NCBI RefSeq assembly: GCF_026212465.1
Contig: NC_080062.1
Coordinates: forward strand, 4,800,865-4,864,864
DNA: 64,000 nucleotides
Reading direction: 5' to 3'
Source: Amaranthus tricolor
Lineage: Eukaryota; Streptophyta; Magnoliopsida; Caryophyllales; Amaranthaceae
Positions within the stretch are counted from its first letter, which is position 1. The number at the start of each line of letters is the position of its first letter. The position numbers and the translations under genes are program-made. Below are positions 1-11,719 of the stretch, piece after piece. Below the pieces are notes generated by a model. It had not been told where the DNA came from. It was given only the letters and a program-made list of their open reading frames with translations, and did no database searches.

Positions 1-578
1 TTAATGATATGTTATAAATTATAATATATTTTATATTTGTGAAGTATTACATTAAAGGCCATTATTAGAGCTATTTGAGTAGGAGCAGTTGCTTGATCGA
101 AGAATTAGACATATATAGGGACACTAATGTAGACACTAGACGACACTATAGACTAATCTTTTTAAGACGATTTCTTAAGTATATGAGGGTACCTTTTATG
201 AAACAATCAAAGTTGTTCCATATAGAACTATTTAAGTATATGAGGGTACTTTACGTAATTACTATAACAAAATAATCACCTTTTATGACTTGAAAAAAAC
301 AAAAAAAATACCACTTTTTACGAAACAATCAAAAGTTATGCATACTGCTCATGTAAAAGTAAATAAAATCATATCATAATTTTTAGCTAATTTTATAATT
401 AAATTTAATTTGATTTAAATTTTAATAATGGATTTACATTAGTGTAAAAAAATAATATGAATGTAAGATTTGATTTTGAACTGATTTAAAAGATCTGATC
501 CAAATTGACCCAATGACTCAAATGAACACTTCTATCTATAACATAGACAGTGGCTAAACTTTTGTTGTTTACGTGGTA
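1..578. other. AT-rich intergenic DNA
   Basis: No gene was recognised; the short open frames lack domain character. Around 180-245 a phrase about 20 bases long (tatatgagggtacttt-like) occurs twice. The stretch near 500-533 resembles the end of an hAT-type MITE, but no partner end was found. Confidence 0.5.
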
Positions 579-586
579 GTTAGCAT

Positions 587-1231
587 TAGGGGTGTTTATA
601 ACCGGGTACCGGGTACCTTACCCGGCATTTCGGGTACTAGGAATGCCGAGTATCCGGTTAGTTGTGTAGCTATTTCAATGGCCCGTGTCTCGGCCCGATT
701 TATCCAGGTACCAAATATTCGGATACCCGAATAAACGGGTCGGGACACCGGATAACCGATTATATTTATGGTATTTTTTAGCATAATTTATAGGAAAATT
801 ACTATTGATTTTTATCAGAACTTCTACATAAGTGATTTGAGGATAGGTCTTACATAATATATGGGAATAGCACACAAAGAAAAACAGTAAATATATGAAA
901 CTTCTATGTAATTGATAGTATAGAGTTCCAGAATAATAAAATCAAATTCATAATCATACTGTAACTCAAGTCTCCAACTGATGCTGCTACTCCAAATTCA
1001 TAATCATATATGAAACTTCTATTTAATTGATAGTATATAAGAAACAATGCTGTTGAACTAAAAAAAAAAATTCTTCTAATGGGTCATCAGGTACCTGTTA
1101 TAATTTAGTTTGCGGCCCATGATCCGACCCGGAACATACAACTTTTTTAAAAAAATAACCCGCCATTTAAGATGCAGGTCGACGGATCGGCAAATCGGGT
1201 CAAGTGAGTCGAGTTTTTTTGAACAGCTCTA
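587..1231. mobile_element. Non-autonomous hAT-type MITE with 8 bp target duplication
   Basis: A 645 bp element is flanked on both sides by the exact 8-mer GTTAGCAT (579-586 and 1232-1239). Its ends are related: TAGGGGTGTTTA on the left, and TAGAGCTGTTCAA read inward from the right. Both ends carry subterminal repeats rich in GGGTACC and CGGGTC (600-760 and 1085-1210), as is usual for hAT elements. There is no transposase. A phrase of about 30 bp (tgaaacttctatttaattga-like) is repeated at 893 and 1009. An 8 bp duplication, short imperfect TIRs and clustered subterminal motifs define hAT; assignment to a named family would need a repeat library. Confidence 0.85.
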
Positions 1232-1239
1232 GTTAGCAT

Positions 1240-2602
1240 CACTAAGCTGGATGAGCACAGATTCACGACTTTACCTAGACTATTAGGAAGGCTTAATAGT
1301 GTAACTGTAAGGTGTCCACAAACGATTGAATATCATAGTCTGGTGATGCATTAACGAACTTTGAATATTTGCAAGTATTAAAATGATCATTTAAACATTA
1401 AAAATTCAATGTAAACTATAATACAAAAATTAAGGTAATCCATCAAATGATAGGTTATTACATCACAATTCTAGGCTAGTGTATTTGATAATGTATTTAA
1501 ATTAGGATATAAGAACTTGAAATCCCACATAAGCAAACAAGAAGGAATTACTTTGAGTGTGTGAGGAACTAAGTATGGAGTAGAGAATTACATAATAGGT
1601 AAAATAGGATATGGGGGCTAAAGCTCTATGTAAAAGCTTGACTCACTTACAAAGGAATACAATGGCATTACATAGGAGAAGTTATAGGGTATAAGGTAAA
1701 TGATACAACAACACGACAAAAGACTAGTAGTTTGGTGACTGATCGCACGAGTAGTCACCAAAACTCTTTCAAGCAAATATTACCTGAAAAATTATGATTT
1801 GTACGTTGTTATTGGCTTTAACGTGTCTCTTTATCCCTTACTTTTTTTCAAGATATCTTCCAAACAACTGTTAATTGTACTATTTACAACATTAAGGATT
1901 AATCTTATTTCATAATCCAATAATTCTTTGCCATCAAAACAAAATATACTCAGAATTTAGCTAACCCTGCTACATAAACCTTTGGGGTTCGAAAATTTTT
2001 GCCATCAAATGTCATGTAGTACCATTCGTGGCAGATCTTGGTTCACTAGTTGGAGGGAGCCAAAATTATTATTCAAATAAAAAAAATTAGAGGGTCAACA
2101 TTCAAACCCTCAACTTTCTAGTTCTAAAACTTTGTACTTTTGACCACGAAACTAGCTACTTCCTTTCATTACAATAGCTATAGAATATTTTGCTTTAGTG
2201 AAATGACCTAAAACATTTCAAGAGGATCGGTCCCCTTTAAGCCTAGCTAAAGATTCGCCAATGAGTATCATGACCAAAATAATCAAATTCTAGTCGCCAA
2301 AGCCGGAACGCAAAAATTAAAAAATTATTTGAAGGCGCCGTGTAATTATATAAATTATGATATTTTTCTAATAATTTTATATTTTTAAATACTTAACATA
2401 TATTGTAATTTAATATTGAAGCTCCTAATTTTTTGAAATAATGTGCGATTGAACATATTGATCGAATATGTTTTGAACCTCTTCTACTAGTCACACTATT
2501 CAAGGTTTATGAACCTCAATACTATTACACTAATTTAAAGGTTCGGGGCTAATATAGTAATATGTCTATATTTCATATAACCTTATCCTCTTAAAAAAAA
2601 TA
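1240..2602. other. Intergenic DNA without recognised gene
   Basis: AT-rich sequence with many stop codons in all frames. I see no exon-like stretch, RNA gene or full-length repeat. Confidence 0.5.
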
Positions 2603-2907
2603 CTCCCTCCGTTTCTTTTCATTTGTTCACTTTAAATTTGTCCATTTTAAGAGAAAAAAATTTAAATTAGATTTTTAAAGTATATATATTGAAGATAAAA
2701 TATATTCATGTGAGATCTTGTTAGATTTCTCTTGATGTAAAGTTTTTTAATATATAATTTTTTATGATGCTACTTAGAGATATTAAGTCTTAAAATTTGC
2801 TAAAAAATACGTAAATATTTTGAACCATTTGATCCTAAATCTTGTTTAATAACTAATGACATTTGACATCTCACACTTAAAAGAAAATACATTGACTACA
2901 AGTGGAG
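2603..2907. mobile_element. Stowaway-type (Tc1/mariner) MITE, degenerate
   Basis: The left end reads CTCCCTCCGTTTC directly after TA, the classical Stowaway terminus. The right end reads GTGGAG followed by TA, an eroded inverse of it. The interior is AT-rich and contains the phrase gagatcttgttagatttc. The same interior phrase recurs near 44820, 52022 and, more diverged, 41610 and 61850, so this is one copy of a dispersed local family. Confidence 0.6.
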
Positions 2908-3012
2908 TAGTTGGTATATTTAACTTAAATTTTCAATATTTCTAGACGTACTTAAGCCAGGTAACAAAATAGACCACTTTACTAGACTATTTTTTTTTTT
3001 TATTTTCTCCAC

Positions 3013-3190
3013 TTGACGACGTCACCATTTACGTCACACTAAATTTGTACTACCAATTCACTATTAAGCCACTAGAAAATAGGACAAAGTCCAAAAATCA
3101 CAAGACCAAGTCTCATTGAAATCAAATTTTTGACCGTTGAATTATTGACTCATTATTACCCCTTCGATCAAAATTCAAAACTATAAATAG
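3013..3190 (+). promoter_or_regulatory. Proximal promoter of the PP2C gene
   Basis: A clear TATA box (CTATAAATAG) lies at 3181-3190, about 270 bases before the start codon. Upstream are TGACG/ACGTCA motifs (about 3015-3024 and 3031-3036), which TGA-type bZIP factors bind, and two W-box cores, TTGACC at 3130-3135 and TTGACT at 3145-3150. Motif presence is seen; regulation by WRKY or TGA factors is inference, though it fits the stress-responsive AP2C family. Confidence 0.55.
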
Positions 3191-3453
3191 TGGATTCTTT
3201 ACAAAACATAATCTAAAATTTTTATTCACATATAAATCTAAATTCTAAAATTGTAGATCCTAAAAGTTAAATATTAAGCGGAAATTTTTAATTAATATAG
3301 TAATTTCAGCTTTAAAGTTTAATTTCTGTTATTTATTATATTAATTAGAAAAAGCAATTCTCTATATTTTACTTGTAGAGATTATGTAATTTATCCTTAA
3401 ATTCGTAAAAGTTTAAAATTAAGTGAAGATTCAAAAAAAGCTAAAAAATAATA

Positions 3454-6400
3454 ATGGACTGCGGGATTATACTACCAAGTGTTAGTCCTAATAGTAATTA
3501 TTTTTCGGTTCATGCAAGCCCTAGATCACCATGTATTATGGTACGTTGCCAACAAAAGGAAGGGCAAGTGAAGAATAATCATCACTATAATGAACTTCCA
3601 TTGTTAAAGAGGAAAAGACCGACGATGATAAATATTCCGGTTGATAGATCGTTGGAAAATAATAATATTATGAATACATCGAGGGTTCGAGTCCAGGAAG
3701 TTGAAGTTGAAGAAGATGGATATGGAGTTTATAGTAAGAAAGGAATATCAAGGACTCGTTTGGAGGATCGTTACTCGGCTAATTTTGCCAGTGATGCTCA
3801 TGGCAAGTCTAAGCAGGTAATTTTTTTTATTATTAAGTTATTATAGAGAGTTTTGTATGATATCGTCTCACTGCGAGACGAGCCCCATACAACAAGCCTA
3901 TTAGTAGTAGAACATTAAAAAAAAACAATGAAATTTGAATTGTATATGGTAATATTTTTTTAAAGAGTTTGAGCCGGCCTAATTGAGATCGTCTCATAGT
4001 GGGACGATTTCAATAAAAAATTAGTGAAGTCATTATAATACAAAGTAATAACACCAATACTAAATAATTTTTTTTAGCTGACCTCAATCTTTAGAGATTA
4101 ATGCTTTAACATTGTTATTGCTGTTGTGTTTGCTAAATTATTACTCTTTTTGTCCCTTTTATTTTACACCAGTTGTAAAACAGGTGAAATTTTGTAGAAA
4201 TAGAAATTGTGTTGGAGATCAATAAGATAAAAAATAAGTGCATGATATAAATAAGTGGTTAAGATGGAGATATAGTATAAGTTTATGGATGAGATTAAAA
4301 AAAAGAGTGAGATCATTGCCAAAAAAATACAAAATCAATAAAATAAATTAAAATGAAAAATGATTTAAAAGAAAAAAAACAAAGGTATCATCTAATAAAA
4401 CAAGGGGTAATATTAAAAACAATTTAAGACTTACTAGCAAAAAAAACCCTATTGGGTACAATTAAAAAATATATAATTAATTCAATGTAACACCTATATC
4501 TATTTATTACTATTATATTTTTTTAGTTGAATCAATCAACATGTTATTAAAATGACGCAAAATATTAATTTACGATGGATTGAACATTCAGTTCAGTATG
4601 CGTACATATTAAATTAAGTCGCTAACATTTTTATACTTTAAATGTTACACAATTCAGTATGATAGATTTTCAAACAAACGACACATTTCATAAATGATGA
4701 CTTAGGCAGACTCGAATTTAGATTCTTTGCTGATAACTATTTTGACAATCAATTTATATATACATTGCGAATTGCAGGCATTGTTTGGAATATTTGATGG
4801 ACATGGAGGTGCAAAAGCAGCAGAATTTGCAGCAGCAAAGCTGGGTAACATTATATTAGACTATTTAAGAAGAGGTGATAAATCAATGATTGAAGAAAAC
4901 ATAAAAAATGGTTATTTAGCGGCAGATGAAGAATTTCTTAAAGGAAACGCAACTGGTGGTGTTTGTTGTGTTACTGCGTTGGTACAACATGGTAGTTTGA
5001 TAGTTTCTAATGTTGGTGATTGTCGTGCTGTTATTAGTAAAGCTGGTGTAGCTGAGCCACTAACTAATGATCATAACCCTTCAAGAGAAGATGAAAAACT
5101 TAGGATTGAATCCAAGGTATTGTCTATGAATTAAACTTAACTCGTTTGATTATCAGTATTAATTGATGGTAAATTTAGGGTCGGCCCTAAAATTTGTGAG
5201 ATACGAGGTGAAATATTAATTATAGGCCTCTAATTACTAAATATACTATTATGGACACATAACTATTAGCTATTAAAGCGTTGTTTTTCTAATACTTTTG
5301 AATGGGCCCAGGGCATAGGCCCTTCTTGCCTATTGGGCCGCGTCCTAGTGGTAATAAGAATGATTTATAGTGTAAATTTTCATCTTATACATCATGTTAT
5401 TTTTCTGGTAATGAAAGTTTGATAAAAAAAACTTTATTCACAATTTTGCATTGCCATTTAATACAATATTTTTCAAACGATAATGCATTAGAATGAATTT
5501 ATTGAAAAAATGAGATTGTTAAAAAATAATAAACATGACCATTAAATTTGTCAAGATATAATCTTATCAAAATTACACTAGTTTTTCATTACCATTCTCA
5601 TCATTTAGTACCAATTATCAAATGGGTTGTTAATATTATGTGAAAATAATATTTTATTATCCTAACGTCATTAACGGTCCGTCTGGAAGTTTGTATATTA
5701 AATAGGGAAGTGATGACAAAAATTAGTGTAATTTTGGTAGGAAAATCTCTTGATAAGTTTAATGATTATGCTTGTTCTTTTTCAATTTTTTTACTTTACA
5801 AAATTCATTCCAATGCATTACTATTGAAAATTTGTTCCAATATATTAAATGGTACAATAAAACTCTTTTATGATTAACCTAATAGTTATAATTTTTTATA
5901 ATCTAAAAATAATTGTATAGCATGAGTTAATTAGTTGTAATATTGTATTACATAGGGTGGTTACGTAGATTGTTGTAATGGTGTATGGAGAATACAAGGG
6001 TCTCTTGCAGTGTCAAGAGCAATAGGAGATCAACATCTTAAGCAGTGGGTTACAGCAGAACCAGACACTCAAATCCTAACCATTAAACCTGATTTTCAGT
6101 TTCTAATTTTAGCTTCAGACGGCCTATGGAACAAGGTAATTAATAATTTTACATAACTTTTCTCATCTAATTGTCTATTTACATCCAGATTTTGCAATGT
6201 AACATAAGTTGCTAGTTAATTTGCTTTTTTAATTTGCAATGCGCTTAAAATGACTTTAAAATAACCCAAAATCAACCATAATTTGCTTTTTTTTTATTTG
6301 CGATTCGCAAGGAGATTAGTGAAACATGTGACAGTATTCTAGACACATGTAAGGTATATAATATATAATATACATTGAATTTTGGGCCTTAATCATCAAT

Positions 6401-7147
6401 TTATTAGTTTTTTTTTTTGTTAAGTTGGTCTCTTAATTGATATCAGAATCCCAAGTTACTAGTTTGAATGTCATACGCTCCTCTTTTCTAGTGGAATCAT
6501 TAGCGTCAAATATGAGATAGCCTTGTATCGGATCCACACTTCTAACCGAAAAACCTTTCGTGTATGAGGGCATGATAGAGTATATAACATATATTGATGC
6601 CTCAACCATCAATTTCAATTGGATTGTTTCCTTGATATGGTATCAAAAATCAATTTGACACCACGTTGAGATCCTAATATATGTTATGTAGTCTAATTGT
6701 AAGGTGTTTGACCATATTAAGACTAAGAATAAAAATCCTCAAATATTGCATTTATATTAATCTATTTCTCCATCCTTTCCATTTTGCTACATTGTAGAGA
6801 TTAAAGTGCAAAATTTTTTTTATATTGTGCAGTAAAATTAAAGGAATATAAAATTAAAGTAATATTACTTTTGATTAATCACTTATTTTTAAGTCTTAAA
6901 TAATCGATAAATATAAAATAAACAAAAGGTTAAAAATTATAATGCATACACTGACCTCGATACATGTGTTTTTTAACAGGTTAGTAATCAGGAAGCAGTA
7001 GATGTAATTCAACCCTTTTTCACAGCAGGAAGTAACAAGCCAGAATTAAAGAATGCTTGTAGAAAGCTTGTAGAATTGTCCATTAGTAGAGGATCTAATG
7101 ATGATACAAGTGTAATGGTGGTTCAACTTGACAAATTTGCACATTAA
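3454..7147 (+). CDS. Protein phosphatase 2C, AP2C (MAPK phosphatase) type
   Basis: Four exons with GT-AG introns and phase 0 junctions: 3454-3816, 4778-5116, 5956-6135, 6980-7147; 349 aa. The product is a Mg/Mn-dependent Ser/Thr phosphatase. Metal-binding motifs are intact: RLED (E104, D105), DGHGG from D128, TGG, VGDCRAV, ASDG (D289) and NDDT (D336). The N-terminal extension carries LKRKRP followed by I-x-I (residues 51-61). This matches the kinase interaction motif by which Arabidopsis AP2C1-4 proteins dock on MAP kinases and switch them off. Length is close to the family's roughly 350-400 aa. The start is the first ATG after the TATA box and leaves the docking motif in place. Introns 2 and 3 hold repeat remnants. 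Paralog assignment (AP2C1, At1g07160-like or PP2C5) is not decided. Confidence 0.93.
5174..5349. mobile_element. hAT-like MITE in PP2C intron 2 (tentative)
   Basis: The ends are loosely inverted (TTAGGGTCGGCCCTA versus CTAGGACGCGGCCCA), with gggccc-rich subterminal sequence. The flanking 8-mers TGGTAAAT and TGGTAATA agree at six positions. It lies inside the second intron, so it would be spliced out. Confidence 0.4.
6420..6660. mobile_element. LTR-element remnant in PP2C intron 3 (tentative)
   Basis: The segment contains agagtatataacatat, gcctcaaccatca and ttgatatggtatcaaa. These phrases resemble the 3' part of plant Copia/TRIM LTRs running into a primer-binding site (TGGTATCA). No second LTR or target duplication is visible. 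Confidence 0.3.
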
Positions 7148-7204
7148 TTTATCTAGCTAATTAATTTTTCAAGGTTAAAAAGTGTTCTATTAGGTTTTGA
7201 TCAA

Positions 7205-8486
<1,282 letters not shown>

Positions 8487-8597
8487 GGTAGGTAGTCAGT
8501 TGTACCAATCAAAGCACTTTAGTAGCTAAATAATGTGTCCAACCAATTAAAAGCTTTAATAGCTATTTGGTTGGCACAACTGACTAAATATTTACCA
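8487..8597. mobile_element. Short inverted-repeat (foldback/MITE-like) element
   Basis: The left arm GTCAGTTGTACCAATCAAA (from about 8495) is repeated inverted as GTCAGTTGTGCCAACCAAA (read from about 8584 back). The arms are about 40 bp around a short loop and could fold into a hairpin. No target duplication was confirmed. Confidence 0.5.
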
Positions 8598-9486
8598 AAG
8601 ATCGCTAGTTGCATTTTTCATCTTTTTAATATAAAATTATGTATTACTCTTATTATTAAAAATAATATACAGTTTTATATAAAAAAAATCAATAATGTAC
8701 TTTTATTTATAAGCTATTGTATTAATTATATTTTACTATGATATAATATATATTTAATAATTATGGAGACAATTAAAAGTATGACATAAAAAAAACATAT
8801 ATTCATAAATTGTTTAAAATGTATATACATTATTCGCCAATTTAGAACTAAGATGACAATTCACGAATTTCTGAAGAATTTATTCAGATTTCGACTTCAA
8901 GTTTTCTTGATCCTATCGGCTTAGTTCCCCTTTGTGACAATTATCTATAATGATGAATGATAATGATTTTATTAATTTAGATTGTTATTTGATCTCAAAT
9001 TTTATGTATATTCTTGTTGTTAGTTATGATGTAGATATCGTATGACTTTTTACTTTTACTATTGAATTAATTTTGGTTTCAAAAACGTTATTAGTAGCAT
9101 TTTGAGTTAAGGTATTCTAAAGAAAAGCTCAAAAAGATTCATATTTTTTAAGATCTATTTTTCTAAGAACTACTTTTTTTTTTCATTTTAGGGTAGACTA
9201 ACGAAAAGAGAGAACTATCCAACACCTTTCTTAGTATGGTAATGTAATATGAAACAAATTTTAGGTAATTAATTTAACTAATCAAAAAATTTGTTATATT
9301 AATATTACATTATACTATATTATTAAACTATTATATTATAATTTTAAATATAATTATAATTTTAAATATAAAATGAAAATATATACATGAAAATGTTTGA
9401 AAATCATTTATTAGTTATGAATATTTAAATGCTAGCTTTTGAAGTTAAAAGTAGCAATTTGATAGAGGGGTATGTTAATAGATATA
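8598..9486. other. Intergenic AT-rich DNA
   Basis: No coding potential, RNA gene or repeat boundary was recognised. Confidence 0.4.
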
Positions 9487-9599
9487 GGAAATTTTCACAT
9501 GATAATAATGAGTTTTTGACTTTTCTACGTGGTAGACAAATGCTTTTTTAAATTTGCGCGGTAATCCTATATATGCTTTTAACTTTTCTACTCTATAGG

Positions 9600-9813
9600 T
9601 GAAGAAATTTATAGTGCGAATTTGATTTGGGTTTAATTTGGTGAATACTGGATTTGTATTAATTATTCAATGAGAGGAACACCTCTATTTATACATAATT
9701 TGATCATCTAATAAGAAAACTAAAATACTACGAAATATTAAAATTAAGGAAACAAAATCAGAATAATATAAAATATAAAATAAAATATTCTACTACTATT
9801 CTACTTTCCTACA
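9600..9813 (-). repeat. 3' LTR of deleted Copia
   Basis: A 214 bp LTR, TG...CA in plus orientation, about 85-90 percent similar by eye to the partner at 11234-11446. Confidence 0.85.
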
Positions 9814-9990
9814 CTCCCCCTCCAGTTTGGTCTTGGGATCACCGAGACCGAACTTGCCAAAAATATTCTTCAATGCTTTTGAGCTAATTGCCTTGATCAG
9901 AAAATCCGCTAGTTGATCTTTTAATTTTACATAGAACATTTTGATAATTTTTTTGGCAAATTTGTCATCGTTGATTTTCAAATTTTTCAG
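9814..9990 (-). pseudogene. C-terminal RNase H remnant of Copia polyprotein
   Basis: The minus-strand frame reads LKDQLADFLIKAISSK followed by a GDPKTKLEGEC tail. This is the usual end of plant Copia polyproteins and parallels the KDQLADI(L)TKA...LEGEC tail of the intact copy at 33006. The upstream catalytic part is missing. Confidence 0.8.
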
Positions 9991-10019
9991 TTTGGATAGG
10001 AAAATGGGCATATGAGTTA

Positions 10020-10756
10020 AAATGGTTGGATGAACAAGATTGAGATTTCAAATGGGTGAAGTACTTGGCTTGGAAATGGATTCACCCACGCGGATACTTG
10101 AGTGGCCCACATGGATCCTTGGGTGACCCAAATGAGAGCACGCGGGCTAGGTTTTTTTTTTGTTAGTGTTCATATAAAAAGAGATATTTTTGGAAGGTTC
10201 ACAATACCCCCCTCCCCTATTTTCGATTATCTCTCTCTTGCCATCTCCTCTCTCATATTCTGTTTTTTCTTTCTCTGAATCTCCTTCCCTTTGCTCCTCT
10301 TGCCGAATTTTCCCACTCCTTGTGGTGACCATGCCGTCGGTCCCCGGAGCCTTGGTGGCGGTCACTCAGTGAGGATTTGTGGTTTGTTTGTTGTTTTTTG
10401 CTACTGGAATGGCGTGAGTTTGGTGTTGTTTCTCGGCAGGGTTTTTGGTCGTGACCCTTTTGATTTGTGTTTTTGGATTTGTGCTTGATTTTTGATTTTG
10501 TTTGATGAATTCTGATTTTTTGGTTTGTTTGGTGAGATCTGATTTTGGGGTTCTTGGATTTGGAATGCTTGTTTGTCGGTTTTCTTGATGAGGAATGGCG
10601 AATGTAGTCTTGTCACCGTGTCGGTGAATCACCGGAGCTTTGGAGGCGACTTTTTCGTGTTTCAACTATCACTTCACTGGAATGATGAATTTTCTGATTC
10701 TGACCGGCTTTCTTCCCTTTTTCGCTCCCCCTTACGTCAGTGATGGGCCCAAGAAA
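10020..10756. other. Non-Copia filler inside deleted element, promoter-like
   Basis: This interior replaces the missing protease-integrase-RT region. On the plus strand it resembles a plant 5' region: CATATAAAAAGAG at about 10170, a CT-rich leader (10200-10320), then an ATG with a 13-codon frame at 10331. Base composition is more GC-rich than the flanks. On the minus strand an open frame (10365-10147) contains MVTTRSGK, a start seen in some retroelement gag proteins. Either a captured host-gene fragment or a piece of another retroelement would explain it. I recognise no specific source. Confidence 0.4.
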
Positions 10757-11068
10757 GGTGGAAATCCATGTCCACAATTCATGGGCACTAGTAATATGGT
10801 CAATAACAACATTGACAATGGTGGTGTCAAGGGTGTAAAGTATTCATGACATCACTTGTGCATCGTTTTGTTTCCATTGAGGATCTTTGTTTTCTGAAGG
10901 GGCGTCAATGATATGATTGAGCCGCCACCGATCTGCTATTTCTTGTTTAATTTTATTACGCCACTTGGTGTAATTTGTAAAATTCAAATTTTCAGAAACA
11001 TTTGGGTAAGTATGGATTTTTTGGTTATATGTTTGCATACTTTGGAATATTCGTTCCAAGGAAATCAT
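10757..11068 (-). pseudogene. N-terminal gag remnant of Copia
   Basis: The minus-strand frame has NFTNYTKWRNKIKQEI and RWRLNHII, matching the FTKWAKLMQLEL and RLNHI blocks in the gag of the intact Copia in this window. After AQVMS a TGA stop stands where the family has Trp. The same frame then continues recognisably to SAHELWTW before homology ends near 10757. The stop plus the downstream deletion make it a pseudogene. Confidence 0.8.
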
Positions 11069-11220
11069 CTTTTGAGGGTTTGGTTTTTTTTTTCTAGTTT
11101 GATTTTGTTTTGGTTTTGGTTTGATTTTGATCTTGTTTTTTTTGAGTTTAGTTTGGTTTTGATTTTTCTGGTTAATGATGAATGTCGTGGCTGATCACCA
11201 GTCCTCGGAAAAACACCATT

Positions 11221-11233
11221 GGTTCTGATACCA
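11221..11233 (-). other. Primer-binding site of deleted Copia
   Basis: On the minus strand TGGTATCAGAACC follows the 5' LTR directly. It differs by one base from the TGGTATCAGAGCC that pairs with initiator Met-tRNA. Confidence 0.8.
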
Positions 11234-11446
11234 TGTAGAAAATTATAATGCGGAAATAAGACTGATTTGGGTTTTGAATACTTGGTTTGTATTATTTATT
11301 TAATGAGAGGAACATCTTTATTTATACATAATTTGACGATCTAATAAGGAAACTAAAATATTACGGAATATTAAAATTAAGGAAATTAAATCAGAATAAT
11401 ATAAAATATAAAATAAAATATTCTACTAATATTTTACTTTCCTACA
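11234..11446 (-). repeat. 5' LTR of deleted Copia
   Basis: A 213 bp LTR bounded by TG and CA, followed by GTAGG. Confidence 0.85.
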
Positions 11447-11719
11447 GTAGGCAAAATGTTAAGATTTTTGCTAAATTTACGTTATTATTGCCCATTATAA
11501 AACTCTTTCATAAACCGAAACGTCGTGAATCGTGAACGCCCATATGGAGAACGTTTTTCAAAACATTTATTCGAAATGAGTATTTAATTTAACAAAAAAC
11601 TTAACATTTTAGCTATCACATGAAAAAGTTGAAAGTTGAAGATTACCATGTAAATTTTAAAAATATTTGTCTACCATATGAAAAAGTTAAAAATTCATAA
11701 TTACCATGTAAAGTTTCCC

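Larger units (their letters stand above)
9600..11446 (-). mobile_element. Internally deleted Ty1-Copia element
   Basis: Two related LTRs (9600-9813 and 11234-11446) bound about 1.4 kb of interior. Flanks ATAGG (9595-9599) and GTAGG (11447-11451) are a near-perfect 5 bp target duplication. A primer-binding site for initiator Met-tRNA (TGGTATCAGAACC on the minus strand) lies at 11221-11233, and a polypurine tract (GGAGGGGGAGTG, minus strand) lies at about 9812-9824. Only the first part of gag and the last part of RNase H survive; protease, integrase and reverse transcriptase are gone. The element is therefore non-autonomous. The LTRs differ at many sites, so the insertion is old. Confidence 0.88.
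9487..11719. mobile_element. Long-TIR MITE split by a Copia element
   Basis: The left arm (9487-9599) and the reverse complement of the right arm (11719 back to about 11570) align over more than 100 bp with scattered mismatches. Both share acatg, tggtagacaaat and ggtaatc blocks in the same order. The left arm resumes just after the Copia at about 11452 (caaaatgttaagattttt), matching the right-arm ctaaaatgttaagttttt. Removing the Copia plus one target copy leaves an element of about 380 bp with arms of roughly 150 bp, a Mutator-like foldback layout. Its own target duplication could not be identified. Confidence 0.7.

Noticed and set aside
450..541. Single hAT-like end (aatgaacacttcta)
   Set aside because: No second end or duplication within the window.
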